A DNA stretch of 53,020 bases, taken from assembly GCA_024278955.1 (NCBI GenBank), contig JAJRSE010000087.1, forward strand, positions 1 to 53,020, read 5' to 3'. A program made the position numbers and the translations under genes. Numbering within the stretch: the first letter of the stretch is position 1; each line of letters begins with the position of its first letter. The notes under the pieces are model-generated. The model ran no database searches. It saw nothing but the letters and a program-made list of their open reading frames with translations, and was not told the DNA's origin. Of this stretch, positions 1 through 9,129 are shown piece after piece. This DNA comes from Planctomycetota bacterium (GTDB lineage: Bacteria; Planctomycetota; Planctomycetia; Pirellulales; Lacipirellulaceae).

Positions 1-132
1 ACCGGTCCGCTCGAAGGGACCAACAACAAAATAAAAACCATGAAACGACAAGCCTACGGATTTCGCGATCATGAATTCTTCAAACTCAAAATCCTCGCCC
101 TCCATCAAACTAAGTACGCTTTAGTCGGATGA
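1..132 (+). CDS. C-terminal end of an ISL3-type transposase (partial)
   Basis: The first 43 codons in frame 1 read as a transposase tail and stop at TGA 130-132; the rest of the gene lies outside the window. The stretch TGPLEGTNNKIKTMKRQAYG, followed by FRDHEFFKLKI, is the typical end of DDE_Tnp_ISL3 transposases (GxxEGxNNKIKxxKRxAYGFR), which carries the last acidic catalytic residue (E5 here). It overlaps the 3' end of the beta-propeller gene on the other strand, so the element is inserted in that gene. The outer end of the element should lie just past position 132; I cannot define its terminal repeat. Confidence 0.82.
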   Translation, partial: TGPLEGTNNKIKTMKRQAYGFRDHEFFKLKILALHQTKYALVG

Positions 133-846
133 ACCAAAAATAAGCGTCAATCGATCTCCCGACAAGTAGATGCCAGCCGGGCGATCTTCGAACTTGACTC
201 GGGAAGCGATCGAGAGATCTTCGCTATCTCTGGCGTCGACGATGATGAGCTCGTTGCCAGAAACTAGATAAAGATATTTTCCGTCGGTTTCAATCAAGTC
301 GGCTTCGTCGACACCTTCGACTTGGACATTCGTACCGGAAAATGAATCTGACGAGGAATTTGTGAGGGCGCCATCGTTCACAAACAAGGAGGAAGAAAAA
401 GCGATCGGTGCGAAAATATCTGTGTTGAATGTCAAATAGGGCCAAAAGTTGGCCTTGTAGCTACTGCTCGTTCCGAAGAGATCGCCGTACTGGGCGTCGA
501 TCGTTTCGATTAACCAGCCACGCAGCTCTTCTTCCGACTCAAATCCCTCCTCAGGCATCGCAGGGAGTGGTTTCGATGCATAGGAAGGTCGCCAAGGACC
601 AACATCATCAGCAGCAATGATGGGCATAAAGATGGGCGTAGCTATTGTCAGTGCCGGCGCTGGCAGGATCGGCAGCACTTGAATGCTGTCGTCAATATCA
701 GCCAGCGGTGCCGGATTATTGTCTGCGTTCATCAACATCCGCTGTTCGAGCTGCTCCAGATGCAGCGACAAGGGCTTGCGATGCGCAATCTTCGGTTGCT
801 TGCCACGCCAGTTTCGGATTCCAAAGAACCGCTTACGCTTGCTCAT
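121..846 (-). pseudogene. Secreted beta-propeller protein with LEPR-XLL start, truncated by the insertion sequence
   Basis: 241 codons. The N-terminus holds a basic stretch and the motif LEQLEQRMLMNADN, the planctomycete LEPR-XLL-type signature of exported proteins. Residues about 170-241 contain GTNVQVEGVDEADLIETDGK and YLYLVSGNELIIVDA, which match the start of the PF09826-type beta-propeller domain. That family usually continues for several hundred more residues, but here the frame ends at a TAA formed by bases of the ISL3-type transposase gene. The visible product is therefore only the first blade or two. It follows the gene ending at 1000 by 153 bp and is probably the last gene of the sigma/kinase operon. 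The cut is seen directly; loss of function is inferred. Confidence 0.75.
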
Positions 847-999
847 GATTCGTCATGTCCCAGAAAGTCATGTCCCAAAAAGAAGTCTGCTATCTCGCCC
901 AGCGGGCCTTAATACTAAAGGCCGACTCAGGACGCCGATGTCACGCAGCAGCGGGAGGGAATCATGTCAAAAAGGCGTAACCGCTTACAGGCCAATCGC

Positions 1000-2061
1000 T
1001 TAGCGATTTCGATTGGGCGGCAATTGCTGGGCCTCGATTGTCGAGCTGCGCAAGCCTCGCGTCAGACGGGGCCCAGCCGCCAGGGCAACTAGCAAGGGCA
1101 GAGCGATCAAATCGCGATTCCGCCAATCGGAAAAAACTTGGCTGCGAGCCTCTTCTTCTGGCACCACAACTGCAACCGATTGCAAAGCGGTAGCAGAGAT
1201 CGCCGCTTTTGGTCGACTCGTTGAGATTGTCTGCTCTGCATCAATCTGGTCGTAATTCGTTGTTGAGTGAATCGCTCGCCCAGTTTTTGGAGAAGAGGTT
1301 TTCTGAAAAACTGACTCCGGCCTTCTCTTCTCTGTCGAGGGCTGTTCGGCGGCTGTCACCTCGGCTGACGATTCTGTTGCCAAGGGGGCAGACGCTTGCT
1401 CTCCACGGGTAACAGGGGCTGATGTATTTCCTGTCGAGGTAGGACGAGCGAGTGCGGCATGGGCGACTCGCGTGCCGTTCGCAATGCGATCAGGCTTTGC
1501 GAGGGTTTGTGGAGGGGCGAGCGTCGCGACTTTGAAAAAAATCTCTCGTCCACGGCTGAGAACTACTCCCGAAGTCAACCGTTGCGGTGTCTCTCCCGCT
1601 AGTGACGATTCTTCAGCGACAAACTCTTCTGAACCAGTCGCTGGTAAAAACTCCTCCGCGGTTTCCAAAGGGGGTGGCAAAGGACCAAACGGGCGGGTCT
1701 CTATGAGAGGCCCTACTACTCCTCCGCCAGGATCAGACGAAAAGGGATCGAGCGGTGGGATGATGCTCATGTCATTGTTCAGTACCCCATTCAGATCGAG
1801 AGAAAGTGGTTTATCGGCAATGGTATCCGACGGGAAAAATTCGCCAAAAGAAACAACCCCCGAGGTGCTCAAGAAAAAGCTTTGATCCAACGCGCCCACG
1901 TTGACGAACCCCCCTTCGAGAGAGAGGTCGAGAGTGGAAGTAATAGGCGCTGTTGGACTTGCAGCAGAAAGCGTCAGCCGCTCTTCAAGACGCTGAAAAG
2001 CCAAACGCCGTCCCCAAGGCTTTTGTTGAGCCGGTTTGCCGATTCGGAAGTTTCGCAACAT
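1000..2061 (-). CDS. Hypothetical LEPR-XLL protein with a C-terminal membrane segment
   Basis: 353 aa. Residues about 22-33 read FQRLEERLTLSA, the planctomycete LEPR-XLL-type export motif. The middle is low in predicted order (Pro, Ser, Thr, Ala rich), and residues about 318-335 (LIALPLLVALAAGPRL) could span the membrane, leaving a short basic tail. No enzyme domain is recognised. It starts only five bases after the kinase stop codon, so it is almost certainly co-transcribed with the sigma factor and kinase and may be a surface partner or target of that pathway. The latter is inference from position only. Confidence 0.7.
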   Translation of the reverse strand: MLRNFRIGKPAQQKPWGRRLAFQRLEERLTLSAASPTAPITSTLDLSLEGGFVNVGALDQSFFLSTSGVVSFGEFFPSDTIADKPLSLDLNGVLNNDMSIIPPLDPFSSDPGGGVVGPLIETRPFGPLPPPLETAEEFLPATGSEEFVAEESSLAGETPQRLTSGVVLSRGREIFFKVATLAPPQTLAKPDRIANGTRVAHAALARPTSTGNTSAPVTRGEQASAPLATESSAEVTAAEQPSTEKRRPESVFQKTSSPKTGRAIHSTTNYDQIDAEQTISTSRPKAAISATALQSVAVVVPEEEARSQVFSDWRNRDLIALPLLVALAAGPRLTRGLRSSTIEAQQLPPNRNR

Positions 2062-2066
2062 GAGGG

Positions 2067-5009
2067 TTACCGATCGTTTTTTAGAAGTATCTTAAAGCGG
2101 GGATTGTCCTTGAGGCATCGAAAATCTGCAACATGGATCGCCAGTTCGCTCGCCAACGGCTTGGCCGAAAAGGCCTGTTCGAGCGTAGCAATCGCATCTT
2201 CGAGAATTTCATTTCTTCGCAAAGCGTTGTCTTTTTGCAAAACCGAGCTGCCGTCGCCCAACTGCTCGGCTGCTTGCACCATCTCTTGGGCAACGCGAAT
2301 TAGGTGCTCGCCATGAGTAGGCCACAATTCGCGACGCTCCCGGGCCGTTTGAGCCGCCTCTAACGGGCGAGCCGCTTTGCGCAGCGCTCGACCGTAGTTG
2401 ACATAATGCTTGCTCAAGTGCTCGCGATATTGAATCTGCTGAGGAGCACGCTCGACAGCAAACCGCTGATGCTCGATTGCGGTGAGGTATCGTGTCAACG
2501 CCGATCCGATTTGCCCCGCATGCTCTAGCGCCATCGCCTGATTGTTGAGCACGCCGGCCAAAGAGCTTCGATATCGAACTTCCTCGGGATAGTCTTCGGT
2601 CAATTGGGCCAGAATCGTACGTGAGTGTTCAAACGCGACCTCCGAGGGCTCGGAACTATTTTCCTGGACAAGGGCTTGCCCCAAATTATTCCAACTTACC
2701 GCCAAGTTGCTACGGTAACGGACGATTGCTGGAGCCTGACGTCGCAGTTTTTCTTGCAACGCAATCGCGATTCGATACCGTTGGCAAGCCTGCTCGTGCT
2801 CGCCGAGGTGACTCTCGATCGAGCCGAGATTGTTGTAGCACAAAGCAAGATCGCTTTGCCAAGTATGCCTTTCTGAGAGATCGATTTCGGACTTCTCTTC
2901 GACCAGTGTCTGAAGAATATCGATGGCTGCCTGACACGAATCTTGCGATGCAGGCCAATCGGTTTCTCGCTGCACAAAACTGCGATTATTCAGCGCAATG
3001 GCCAAATCGTGAGCATGGCGTCGCTCCTTCGGATGCTGCTTGGTTAGTTTCTCAAGCAAAGAAATCGCTTGTTGAATCGTTGTGTTCGCATGGACAGAAT
3101 CGCCGCGGTGGCGCTGGAGTAGGCTGAGATTGCCATACATTTCAGCGAGCGCCTGTGCGGCGGTCGCATCTTCTTTCGCCGCGCCAACCAGTTTTAATTG
3201 CAGGCCGATTGCTTGCTCGTAGTGTCTTTGTGCACGCGAAAGGTCGCCTTCCGACGCCGATAACAAGCCGAGATTATTCCAACAGGTGGCCCGATATTGG
3301 AGATAAGTCGAAGTTTCGGACGTCTCCATCGCCTCGAACCTCTTCAAAGCCGAACGGTACCGTTGCCGTGCTTCGTCTCGCTTGCCCAAGCGATCGGCGA
3401 TCGCTGCGGCTTGGAAGGCGGTTGTTGCCAACTCGGTTTCGAGTTCCGCATTTCCTGCCGAGTTTGCTAGGAACTGCTGGTAGTACGCAAGCGTATCTTG
3501 CAGCAGCTTCTGACGCAGTGGTGCAGTCCCGGGGATTTGCTCAAGCTGCCGCGAAAAATGAGAACCGAAGCGATCGACCACGAGTCTCGCTTGGTGAAGG
3601 TTCTCTTCGGCAGTAAGCAGAGCCGCTTCCTTTTGCGATTTTTCGTGGGCCAACAAAAATGCGCCGACGGTCGAGATGGTCGTGACGAGCAGCAAGACGA
3701 GCGCCGCTGCTGTGGCAACGCCCCGATGTCGCCGGAGCCATTTCGCTCCACGATCCACCAAAGTCGGCCGACGTGCCACGGTCGGTTTTCCATCGAGAAA
3801 ACGATTCAAGTCATCCGCCAATTCTTGGGCCGTAGAGTAGCGCTCGTCTCGCCCTTTGGCCAAAGCTCCCAGGACGATCGTTTCAAGGTCTTGCGGAATG
3901 GCCGAATTGATCGACCGAGGCGGTCGGGGCTCTTGGTGTTCGATCGCCCGCAAGATTTGGCCGCGATCCTCGCCAGGAAAAACCGGCTGCAAGGTGAGAA
4001 GCTCGTAGAGCGTTGCCCCCAAGGAGTAGACATCGGTCCGCTGGTCGACCAGGGCGTGTTGCCCAGCAGCCTGCTCGGGGCTCATGTACCGAAGCGTGCC
4101 AACAATATCGCCGGTGAGCGTGATTCCGGGGCTATTTTGTATTCGAGCCAAGCCGAAATCGGTGATCCACAAATTTTGTTGATTGTCGATTAACAAGTTC
4201 GAGGGTTTGATGTCGCGGTGCACAACTCCACATTCATGGGCGTAGTGCAAGGCTTCGGCTGCTTGAACTCCCAGTTTGGCAATCGCCCGGCAGTATTGAT
4301 GGCCGCTGCGAGTGAGTTGCTCAGACAGATCGCTCCGAGTTGTCGAAGCGTGCTGCATGCCGGCCGCCGCAACGGTGGTTGCCGCTGCCCAGTCGGTTTT
4401 GCTCGTTGGCTCTTTTTGGGCGGACTCTTCTTGATCGATCTGAGAGCGTAATTCGCGCAGGACCTGGTCGAACAATTGACCGGCAATCAACTGCATGGCA
4501 TAAAAATGCACGCCCCGCTCTTGGCCCACTGCAAACACGGGAACAATGTTTGGGTGTTGCAATTGAGCCGCTGCCTGCGCTTCGTTGCGAAATCGGGCAA
4601 TTTGCTTTTGGTCCCACACAGCTGCGAATGGCAATACTTTGAGCGCCACTTGTCGTTCCAAAGACAATTGCCGTGCTTCGTAGACCACTCCCATCCCACC
4701 ACGACCAATTTCGGAGCCAATTTCAAAATCGCCCAACCGCTTGGCTACCTCTGGATTTGCAATGACTTGTTGCGACTTGCCTGTGCGAATTTCCTGCGTC
4801 GCGCCGTGCAGCATGTCGAGGCTCTCGACCATCGAACGAACCTTGGACTCGATTTCAGGGTACTGCGAAACCAAGGCCTCAAGGTCAAGCGGTGTGCCTT
4901 GTTCTAACCCCGATAAATAATCGTCTAGCACCTGAGCCAAGAGTTCTTCGTTCGCTGTGTAAGACTCCTCCACACAAGCCGATTTTTTGCGAGTCGCATT
5001 TTCAGTCAT
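2067..5009 (-). CDS. Ser/Thr protein kinase with one membrane segment and TPR repeats
   Basis: 980 aa from the ATG at 5009, chosen because GAGGTGAGC stands just before it; an in-frame ATG at 5024 has no better site. Residues about 95-400 form a Hanks-type kinase: glycine loop IGRGGMGVVYEA, lysine VALKVL, catalytic loop VVHRDIKPSN, DFGLAR and the APE-like MSPEQ. One hydrophobic segment (AAALVLLLVTTISTVGAFLL, about 440) follows. The remaining 500 residues are TPR-like helical repeats with many WNNLG/YNNLG/YGNLS cores, probably a protein-binding region. The start overlaps the sigma factor stop by 8 bases, so translation is coupled. Planctomycete ECF factors are often paired with such kinases, and phosphorylation control of the sigma factor is the likely role. 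Confidence 0.93.
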   Translation of the reverse strand: MTENATRKKSACVEESYTANEELLAQVLDDYLSGLEQGTPLDLEALVSQYPEIESKVRSMVESLDMLHGATQEIRTGKSQQVIANPEVAKRLGDFEIGSEIGRGGMGVVYEARQLSLERQVALKVLPFAAVWDQKQIARFRNEAQAAAQLQHPNIVPVFAVGQERGVHFYAMQLIAGQLFDQVLRELRSQIDQEESAQKEPTSKTDWAAATTVAAAGMQHASTTRSDLSEQLTRSGHQYCRAIAKLGVQAAEALHYAHECGVVHRDIKPSNLLIDNQQNLWITDFGLARIQNSPGITLTGDIVGTLRYMSPEQAAGQHALVDQRTDVYSLGATLYELLTLQPVFPGEDRGQILRAIEHQEPRPPRSINSAIPQDLETIVLGALAKGRDERYSTAQELADDLNRFLDGKPTVARRPTLVDRGAKWLRRHRGVATAAALVLLLVTTISTVGAFLLAHEKSQKEAALLTAEENLHQARLVVDRFGSHFSRQLEQIPGTAPLRQKLLQDTLAYYQQFLANSAGNAELETELATTAFQAAAIADRLGKRDEARQRYRSALKRFEAMETSETSTYLQYRATCWNNLGLLSASEGDLSRAQRHYEQAIGLQLKLVGAAKEDATAAQALAEMYGNLSLLQRHRGDSVHANTTIQQAISLLEKLTKQHPKERRHAHDLAIALNNRSFVQRETDWPASQDSCQAAIDILQTLVEEKSEIDLSERHTWQSDLALCYNNLGSIESHLGEHEQACQRYRIAIALQEKLRRQAPAIVRYRSNLAVSWNNLGQALVQENSSEPSEVAFEHSRTILAQLTEDYPEEVRYRSSLAGVLNNQAMALEHAGQIGSALTRYLTAIEHQRFAVERAPQQIQYREHLSKHYVNYGRALRKAARPLEAAQTARERRELWPTHGEHLIRVAQEMVQAAEQLGDGSSVLQKDNALRRNEILEDAIATLEQAFSAKPLASELAIHVADFRCLKDNPRFKILLKNDR

Positions 5010-5637
5010 GCTCACCTCGCACATTCATGCGATCTCGCAACATTTCAATTGCTCGTAGCCACAGCATTCTCGCAGCCCCGGGCGAACGCTCCATTCGTTG
5101 CCCGATCTTCTCGAAAGGAAGAGCCTCAATGTGTCTCAGGACAATCACATCACGATAGTCGGATGGCAACTCGGCCAGTTGGTCTGCAAGCTCAATTTCG
5201 AGTTCTTGCCGCTGCACGATCCCACTGGGCGAAGAGCCCGGATCAGGGAGAATCGAGTCGAGTCGAGCCGTCGATTGCTCTAAGTTGCTGGCCAAAGCGT
5301 CCAGCGAAATCTCACGGCGAACATCTCGTTTCTCGGTAAAAACGTGCTGCTCGACAACACGATGCAAGTTGTTGACTAAAATTCGGCGAAGCCAAGCACC
5401 AAATTCGGCACTCGTAGAGCCTCGAAAACTGGCAAAGTCTCGGTTGGCCTCAAGAAAGGTCTCCTGAACCACATCCGAAGGGCTAATTCGCGAAGCAAGC
5501 TTTCGCTCAAGTTGAGAGACCACCAGCAGTTTCAGGTAGTTTCGATAGACATGCAGCAGCCGGCCGAAACACTCGCCGGAACCGGCAAGGGCTTGTGATA
5601 AAAGGACTTCGGCGTTGGTTGACGAGCTGCTTTGCAT
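5002..5637 (-). CDS. ECF-type RNA polymerase sigma factor
   Basis: 211 aa. Region 2 is seen around residues 45-85 (SPSDVVQETFLEANRDFASF, then WLRRILVNNLHR). Region 4 occupies about 155-200 (LPSDYRDVIVLRHIEALPFE, then RMERSPGAARMLWLRAIEML), with the helix-turn-helix that reads the -35 element. No anti-sigma gene is next to it; the partner is the kinase it overlaps. This arrangement is the planctomycete kinase-linked ECF class. An AGGTGG ribosome site precedes the ATG. The operon promoter should lie in the 380-bp gap above it; TATACT near 5750 on the minus strand is only a possible -10. Confidence 0.93.
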   Translation of the reverse strand: MQSSSSTNAEVLLSQALAGSGECFGRLLHVYRNYLKLLVVSQLERKLASRISPSDVVQETFLEANRDFASFRGSTSAEFGAWLRRILVNNLHRVVEQHVFTEKRDVRREISLDALASNLEQSTARLDSILPDPGSSPSGIVQRQELEIELADQLAELPSDYRDVIVLRHIEALPFEKIGQRMERSPGAARMLWLRAIEMLRDRMNVRGEHD

Positions 5638-5783
5638 AGAACCACCTATTTACAAGGCCGCTTTCCAGAGGGCCTGTCACGCAATTTCTTGAAAAAATGG
5701 CGGGGAGACGATTTTGGCTCCAGCGTCACCTCAAAAACCGTCTCGCAGTATAATTGCCAGCCCGGCTCACAGCAACATTTCGC

Positions 5784-5962
5784 TGATAAGCCTCAGGAGA
5801 ACTGCAAAGTCAAAAAACCAAACAAATGAAGATTAGCCACAGAGATCACAGAGAACACCGAGTACTAGAAACCAAGGTTTCTCTGAGTCCTCTATGGCTA
5901 AATTTTCTTCAATTACACGACTTTGCAATCGTCCTGTGATAAGCCTCAGGGCGATTGCAAAG
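5784..5962. repeat. Composite intergenic repeat: direct repeats around a CACAGAG palindrome
   Basis: The gap 5638-6018 has no gene. A 26-bp sequence beginning TGATAAGCCTCAGG and ending TGCAAAG occurs at 5784-5809 and again at 5937-5962 with four mismatches. Between the copies lies an imperfect palindrome, arms 5836-5855 (GCCACAGAGATCACAGAGAA) and 5879-5898, matching at 16 of 20. The core CAGAGAACACCGAG recurs inverted near 49040, so this is a dispersed element. It has no coding capacity; a non-autonomous mobile element or a transcription-end structure are both possible. Confidence 0.6.
5921..5962 (-). terminator. Possible hairpin terminator after the propeller glycosidase operon
   Basis: Arms CTTTGCAATCGTCCTG (5921-5936) and CAGGGCGATTGCAAAG (5947-5962) pair over 16 positions with one G-T wobble, around a ten-base loop. 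It sits 57 bp past the stop codon of the gene ending at 6019 and before the next operon, where an end of transcription is expected. There is no clear U-run, so it may be only part of the repeat. Confidence 0.4.
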
Positions 5963-6018
5963 CCGGTATGCCGCTACGACTGGCCGCTTTGACCTCTGAT
6001 TTCCCAAGGCGATGATTC

Positions 6019-7644
6019 TTACACCCCGCGTGAGAATTTGAACGAATACAAATCGACATCACGGAGTTCAAATCGGATTCGGATCGGTTTATCGATCAAC
6101 TTGCTAACGTCGCTATTGTTTTTCCAGCGAACAACACGGTCCACGGTGTCTCCAAACAATTCATCGCAGTCGTCAAGCGAAAACCCATTGACCGGGGAAC
6201 CATCGGGATTTTGAAACTCAACACGGATACTGCCAGCAGCGGAACTGGCAAAGTTGAGGTGTAGATTCGACCCTGTAAACGTCAACGGCTTGGTGATCAG
6301 CTCGTTCCCCTTGCCCATCGGCGCAACAATCGATACGAAACCGTCCAGTCGCATCGAATAACGGCGCAAGGCGCTCCCCTTGCCATGCCAAAAACTTTCG
6401 ACGGCATAGAGTGACAACTCGTTAGGGGCACCGGGTAAACTTGATTTTGTCTCAACCAAGTGCCAACCAATGTATTGGCTCCCGTAGTGCCATACGTCGG
6501 GGCGTTCGATGCCAGGCCGCAAAAATGCTTCATTCCAGCGATTGAATAACGTACCATTGCGACTGGACATGAATAACGCATCGGTAATCGCGGTGCCGTA
6601 GCGCGGGGTAGAAGATGCTCGCAGCTGGCGCTGTTCGAGTGCCGGAAGCGATTTCATCGATTCGGACCAACCTCGATCGAAGTAGCGGGTTGGAAACCCG
6701 ATCAGCATGTGTGGTGCTCGATGATATGGTTTGATCTGGTTCGTGTAGAGCTGCTGTGGGGGTGAATCGACGTAGGTTAAGTCGGTGTGCGGATCCCAGT
6801 GAATCAGATCGTCGGACGTTGCGGTGCGGATCGCTCGAATACCAGCAGGCTGTGTCGGATCCTTGTTGGCGATCTCGTTGACAATCTCCTTATTAAAATA
6901 ACGCCAGTATGCGCGATACTTGCCAATGTTCGGATCCCAGAAAGCCAGATTCTGCGAATCAAACACGCCCACTCCCTGTAGAACTGGAGCGTCCGTCATG
7001 GGAGTCCAACGCAAACCGTCGGCCGACTTGAAAGGCAGCAGACCACCTGGTTTGATCGATCGAAAAATCGCTTTGTAACGAGCGTCGGCCGGTGCGTTGG
7101 GGTTTTCGTCCTTGAAGACCGCCGGGTGTCCCGCATCGACATCCAATGCACCCAAGGGACCACTCACCATGCAGATGTTGTTTTGCTTGGAACCTTCAAA
7201 TTCATAAAGGTCCAGCATTGGTTTTCTCCAAGTAATTCCGTCGTCGCTCTCGGCATAGCAGCAAAACAGGGGATGCCGATCCATATCCATCTTGCCTTGG
7301 CTGACTTCCAGATGCCAAGCCTTGTAGTACATGCGGTAGATATCGCCGTCTTGGAAGACGCTATGGTATCCACTTCCGGTACCTTCCCAAGGAGTATCAT
7401 GAACCAAAGCGATCTCGCGCGGCACCGGATGATGCAGCCGCTGCTCCGCATCGCCGATGAGTTTGTCGATAAGATGCCCATCAACAAAAAGCTCGCGGCG
7501 CGAGCCAATCGGAATCACTTCAGGTTCAGAACCCGCAGCAGCGACCAGTGACTGCGAACTGGCGAGCACGGCGGCCGCAGTCACCGAACTCTTGAGAAAC
7601 GCTCGTCGACTTGATTGGCTCGGTAGGTTTGACGATGGACTCAT
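6019..7644 (-). CDS. Tat-exported glycosidase-like protein, five-bladed propeller (paralogue 1)
   Basis: 541 aa from the ATG at 7644, chosen for the GAGGA eight bases upstream; the longer frame has no such site. The start carries a Tat-type signal (SRRAFLKSSVTAAAVLASS). The mature part begins IPIGSRRELFVDGHLIDKL and has repeated blade features typical of GH43/GH32/GH130-like propellers (HDTPWEGTGSGYHSVFQDGD, YRMYYKAW, CYAESDDGITW), followed by a C-terminal beta-sandwich. It aligns along its length with the protein at 13648-15159. I cannot name the substrate. It lies 58 bp after the sialidase-like gene and is probably co-transcribed with it. Confidence 0.75.
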   Translation of the reverse strand: MSPSSNLPSQSSRRAFLKSSVTAAAVLASSQSLVAAAGSEPEVIPIGSRRELFVDGHLIDKLIGDAEQRLHHPVPREIALVHDTPWEGTGSGYHSVFQDGDIYRMYYKAWHLEVSQGKMDMDRHPLFCCYAESDDGITWRKPMLDLYEFEGSKQNNICMVSGPLGALDVDAGHPAVFKDENPNAPADARYKAIFRSIKPGGLLPFKSADGLRWTPMTDAPVLQGVGVFDSQNLAFWDPNIGKYRAYWRYFNKEIVNEIANKDPTQPAGIRAIRTATSDDLIHWDPHTDLTYVDSPPQQLYTNQIKPYHRAPHMLIGFPTRYFDRGWSESMKSLPALEQRQLRASSTPRYGTAITDALFMSSRNGTLFNRWNEAFLRPGIERPDVWHYGSQYIGWHLVETKSSLPGAPNELSLYAVESFWHGKGSALRRYSMRLDGFVSIVAPMGKGNELITKPLTFTGSNLHLNFASSAAGSIRVEFQNPDGSPVNGFSLDDCDELFGDTVDRVVRWKNNSDVSKLIDKPIRIRFELRDVDLYSFKFSRGV

Positions 7645-7702
7645 TGATTTTTCCTCGGTGATGTTCGCTACGTTGCAACGAAGTGTTTGCGAATCGTCTG
7701 GG

Positions 7703-8920
7703 TTACTTTTCCGGTAGTCGGTCAAGCAGCCAGTCGATTGAGAATCGGGTGATTTGCGTCACATTGAGTCCTCCGCCAGTCCGTCGGTCGCCCGCACAGT
7801 GGGCCAACAACACATGCTCGCCCACAAATTCGATGGCCGTATAGCAGTACCAGCCGTTGGGGCAGTCTTCCAAAACCTTCGTCTTCTCCCAAGTTTTGCC
7901 ATCGTCGCGAGAAACGGCAACACACAATGGCGTGCGCCATTTTTTAAGCTTTGGGTCGATCCCCTCATGATTGTTCCAAACCAGCAGCAAATCTCCTGTT
8001 TGTGGAATGCGTTCGATCGAAGCGGGCGATCTAGGGGAAATGATGTTCGAGGGAATTAACGACGACCACGTTTCGCCACCATCCTCCGAAAACGATTGCA
8101 ACTGACTGCCCGCATTCGAGCGAACAAACATCCTCAACCGGTCCTCGTCGAGTTCGACCACTCCCGGCTCCTGTGCAAGCAGGCGTTTTCCAGATGCATC
8201 GACAGCGGTCAACACGCTCTTGCTTCGTCGCCAGGTCTTTCCTTGATCGTCGGATAAATAGCAGATGATCCAACCGTTCCAGTTGGGTTTTTCATCGCCA
8301 GGCCGGTTGTGCAAGGCGACGGGTAATAGCAAACGACCGCTCGCCAATTGCACGGCGCGATCGTTGTTCAGCACATAGTATCCCACCTCGTCGGTGATGC
8401 AGCAGACCGGTTCGCTCCAAGTCTTGGCCTCATCACGCGAAATGCGCATCATGGGGCGGCAATCGGCGAGTGAGTTTTTCCTCACGTAGAACAGGGCAAT
8501 TTCGCCATTTTGCAGGCGCAGTAGCGACACCGACATGATATTCATATCCCCTTCGTTGGGTACAATTACCACATCGTGGTCGGTCCACGTTCGGCCCTCG
8601 TCGGTAGAGAAACGGCCTGCCAGATGCGCGGTCGAATGGTCGATGGCCCCGTCGGTAAAATGGGTGTAGACAAACAGAATGCGACCGTCGGTAAGCTGGA
8701 TGAAATCGCCTTCGCTGTTTCGCGGGTTTTTTGGCCCTGGTGGGAGAAGACGGATTTTGTCAACGCCTGCGATTGCTTTGACTTCGTCCGGAGATTGGTT
8801 CGGTACGCGGTCGACTGGGTTTGCTGGTTCGTCCGCCGAACAAGCGACACCAATAAGGACGATCGATAAGCCGAAAATCAGCGGCAAGGTTCGTAAGCGG
8901 GGGTAGTGGGAAGTACGCAT
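7703..8920 (-). CDS. Secreted sialidase-like (BNR/Asp-box) protein
   Basis: 405 aa with an N-terminal signal (LPLIFGLSIVLIGVACSAD; the cysteine is not in a good lipobox). Five Asp-box motifs are visible: STDEGRTW, SRDEAKTW, SDDQGKTW, SEDGGETW and SRDDGKTW, as in six-bladed sialidase-fold propellers. ARG-rich and PRN motifs near the mature start (GPKNPRNSEGDFIQLTDGRI) fit an exo-sialidase-like active face, but many planctomycete members act on unknown glycans. It is the first gene of a two-gene unit with the propeller glycosidase and is divergent from the gene at 9130; the 209-bp gap between them must hold both promoters. Confidence 0.82.
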   Translation of the reverse strand: MRTSHYPRLRTLPLIFGLSIVLIGVACSADEPANPVDRVPNQSPDEVKAIAGVDKIRLLPPGPKNPRNSEGDFIQLTDGRILFVYTHFTDGAIDHSTAHLAGRFSTDEGRTWTDHDVVIVPNEGDMNIMSVSLLRLQNGEIALFYVRKNSLADCRPMMRISRDEAKTWSEPVCCITDEVGYYVLNNDRAVQLASGRLLLPVALHNRPGDEKPNWNGWIICYLSDDQGKTWRRSKSVLTAVDASGKRLLAQEPGVVELDEDRLRMFVRSNAGSQLQSFSEDGGETWSSLIPSNIISPRSPASIERIPQTGDLLLVWNNHEGIDPKLKKWRTPLCVAVSRDDGKTWEKTKVLEDCPNGWYCYTAIEFVGEHVLLAHCAGDRRTGGGLNVTQITRFSIDWLLDRLPEK

Positions 8921-9129
8921 GATTTCTCCTAATGAAAGCTGTAGTCGATTGCCGAATCAATCGTGGAATTTCTCTTCGCCTTATGTTACCATGTTGCCAC
9001 GCGAAGAGGAATTTGTGGATGGATGCGAGCACGGGAGACTCTGTTCGTTTTCTGCGGGGTCCGTTTTCTGCGGAGCTCGTTTTCTGCAGAGTTCATCCGA
9101 TGAGAACCAACAACCAAGGCACCGGATAG

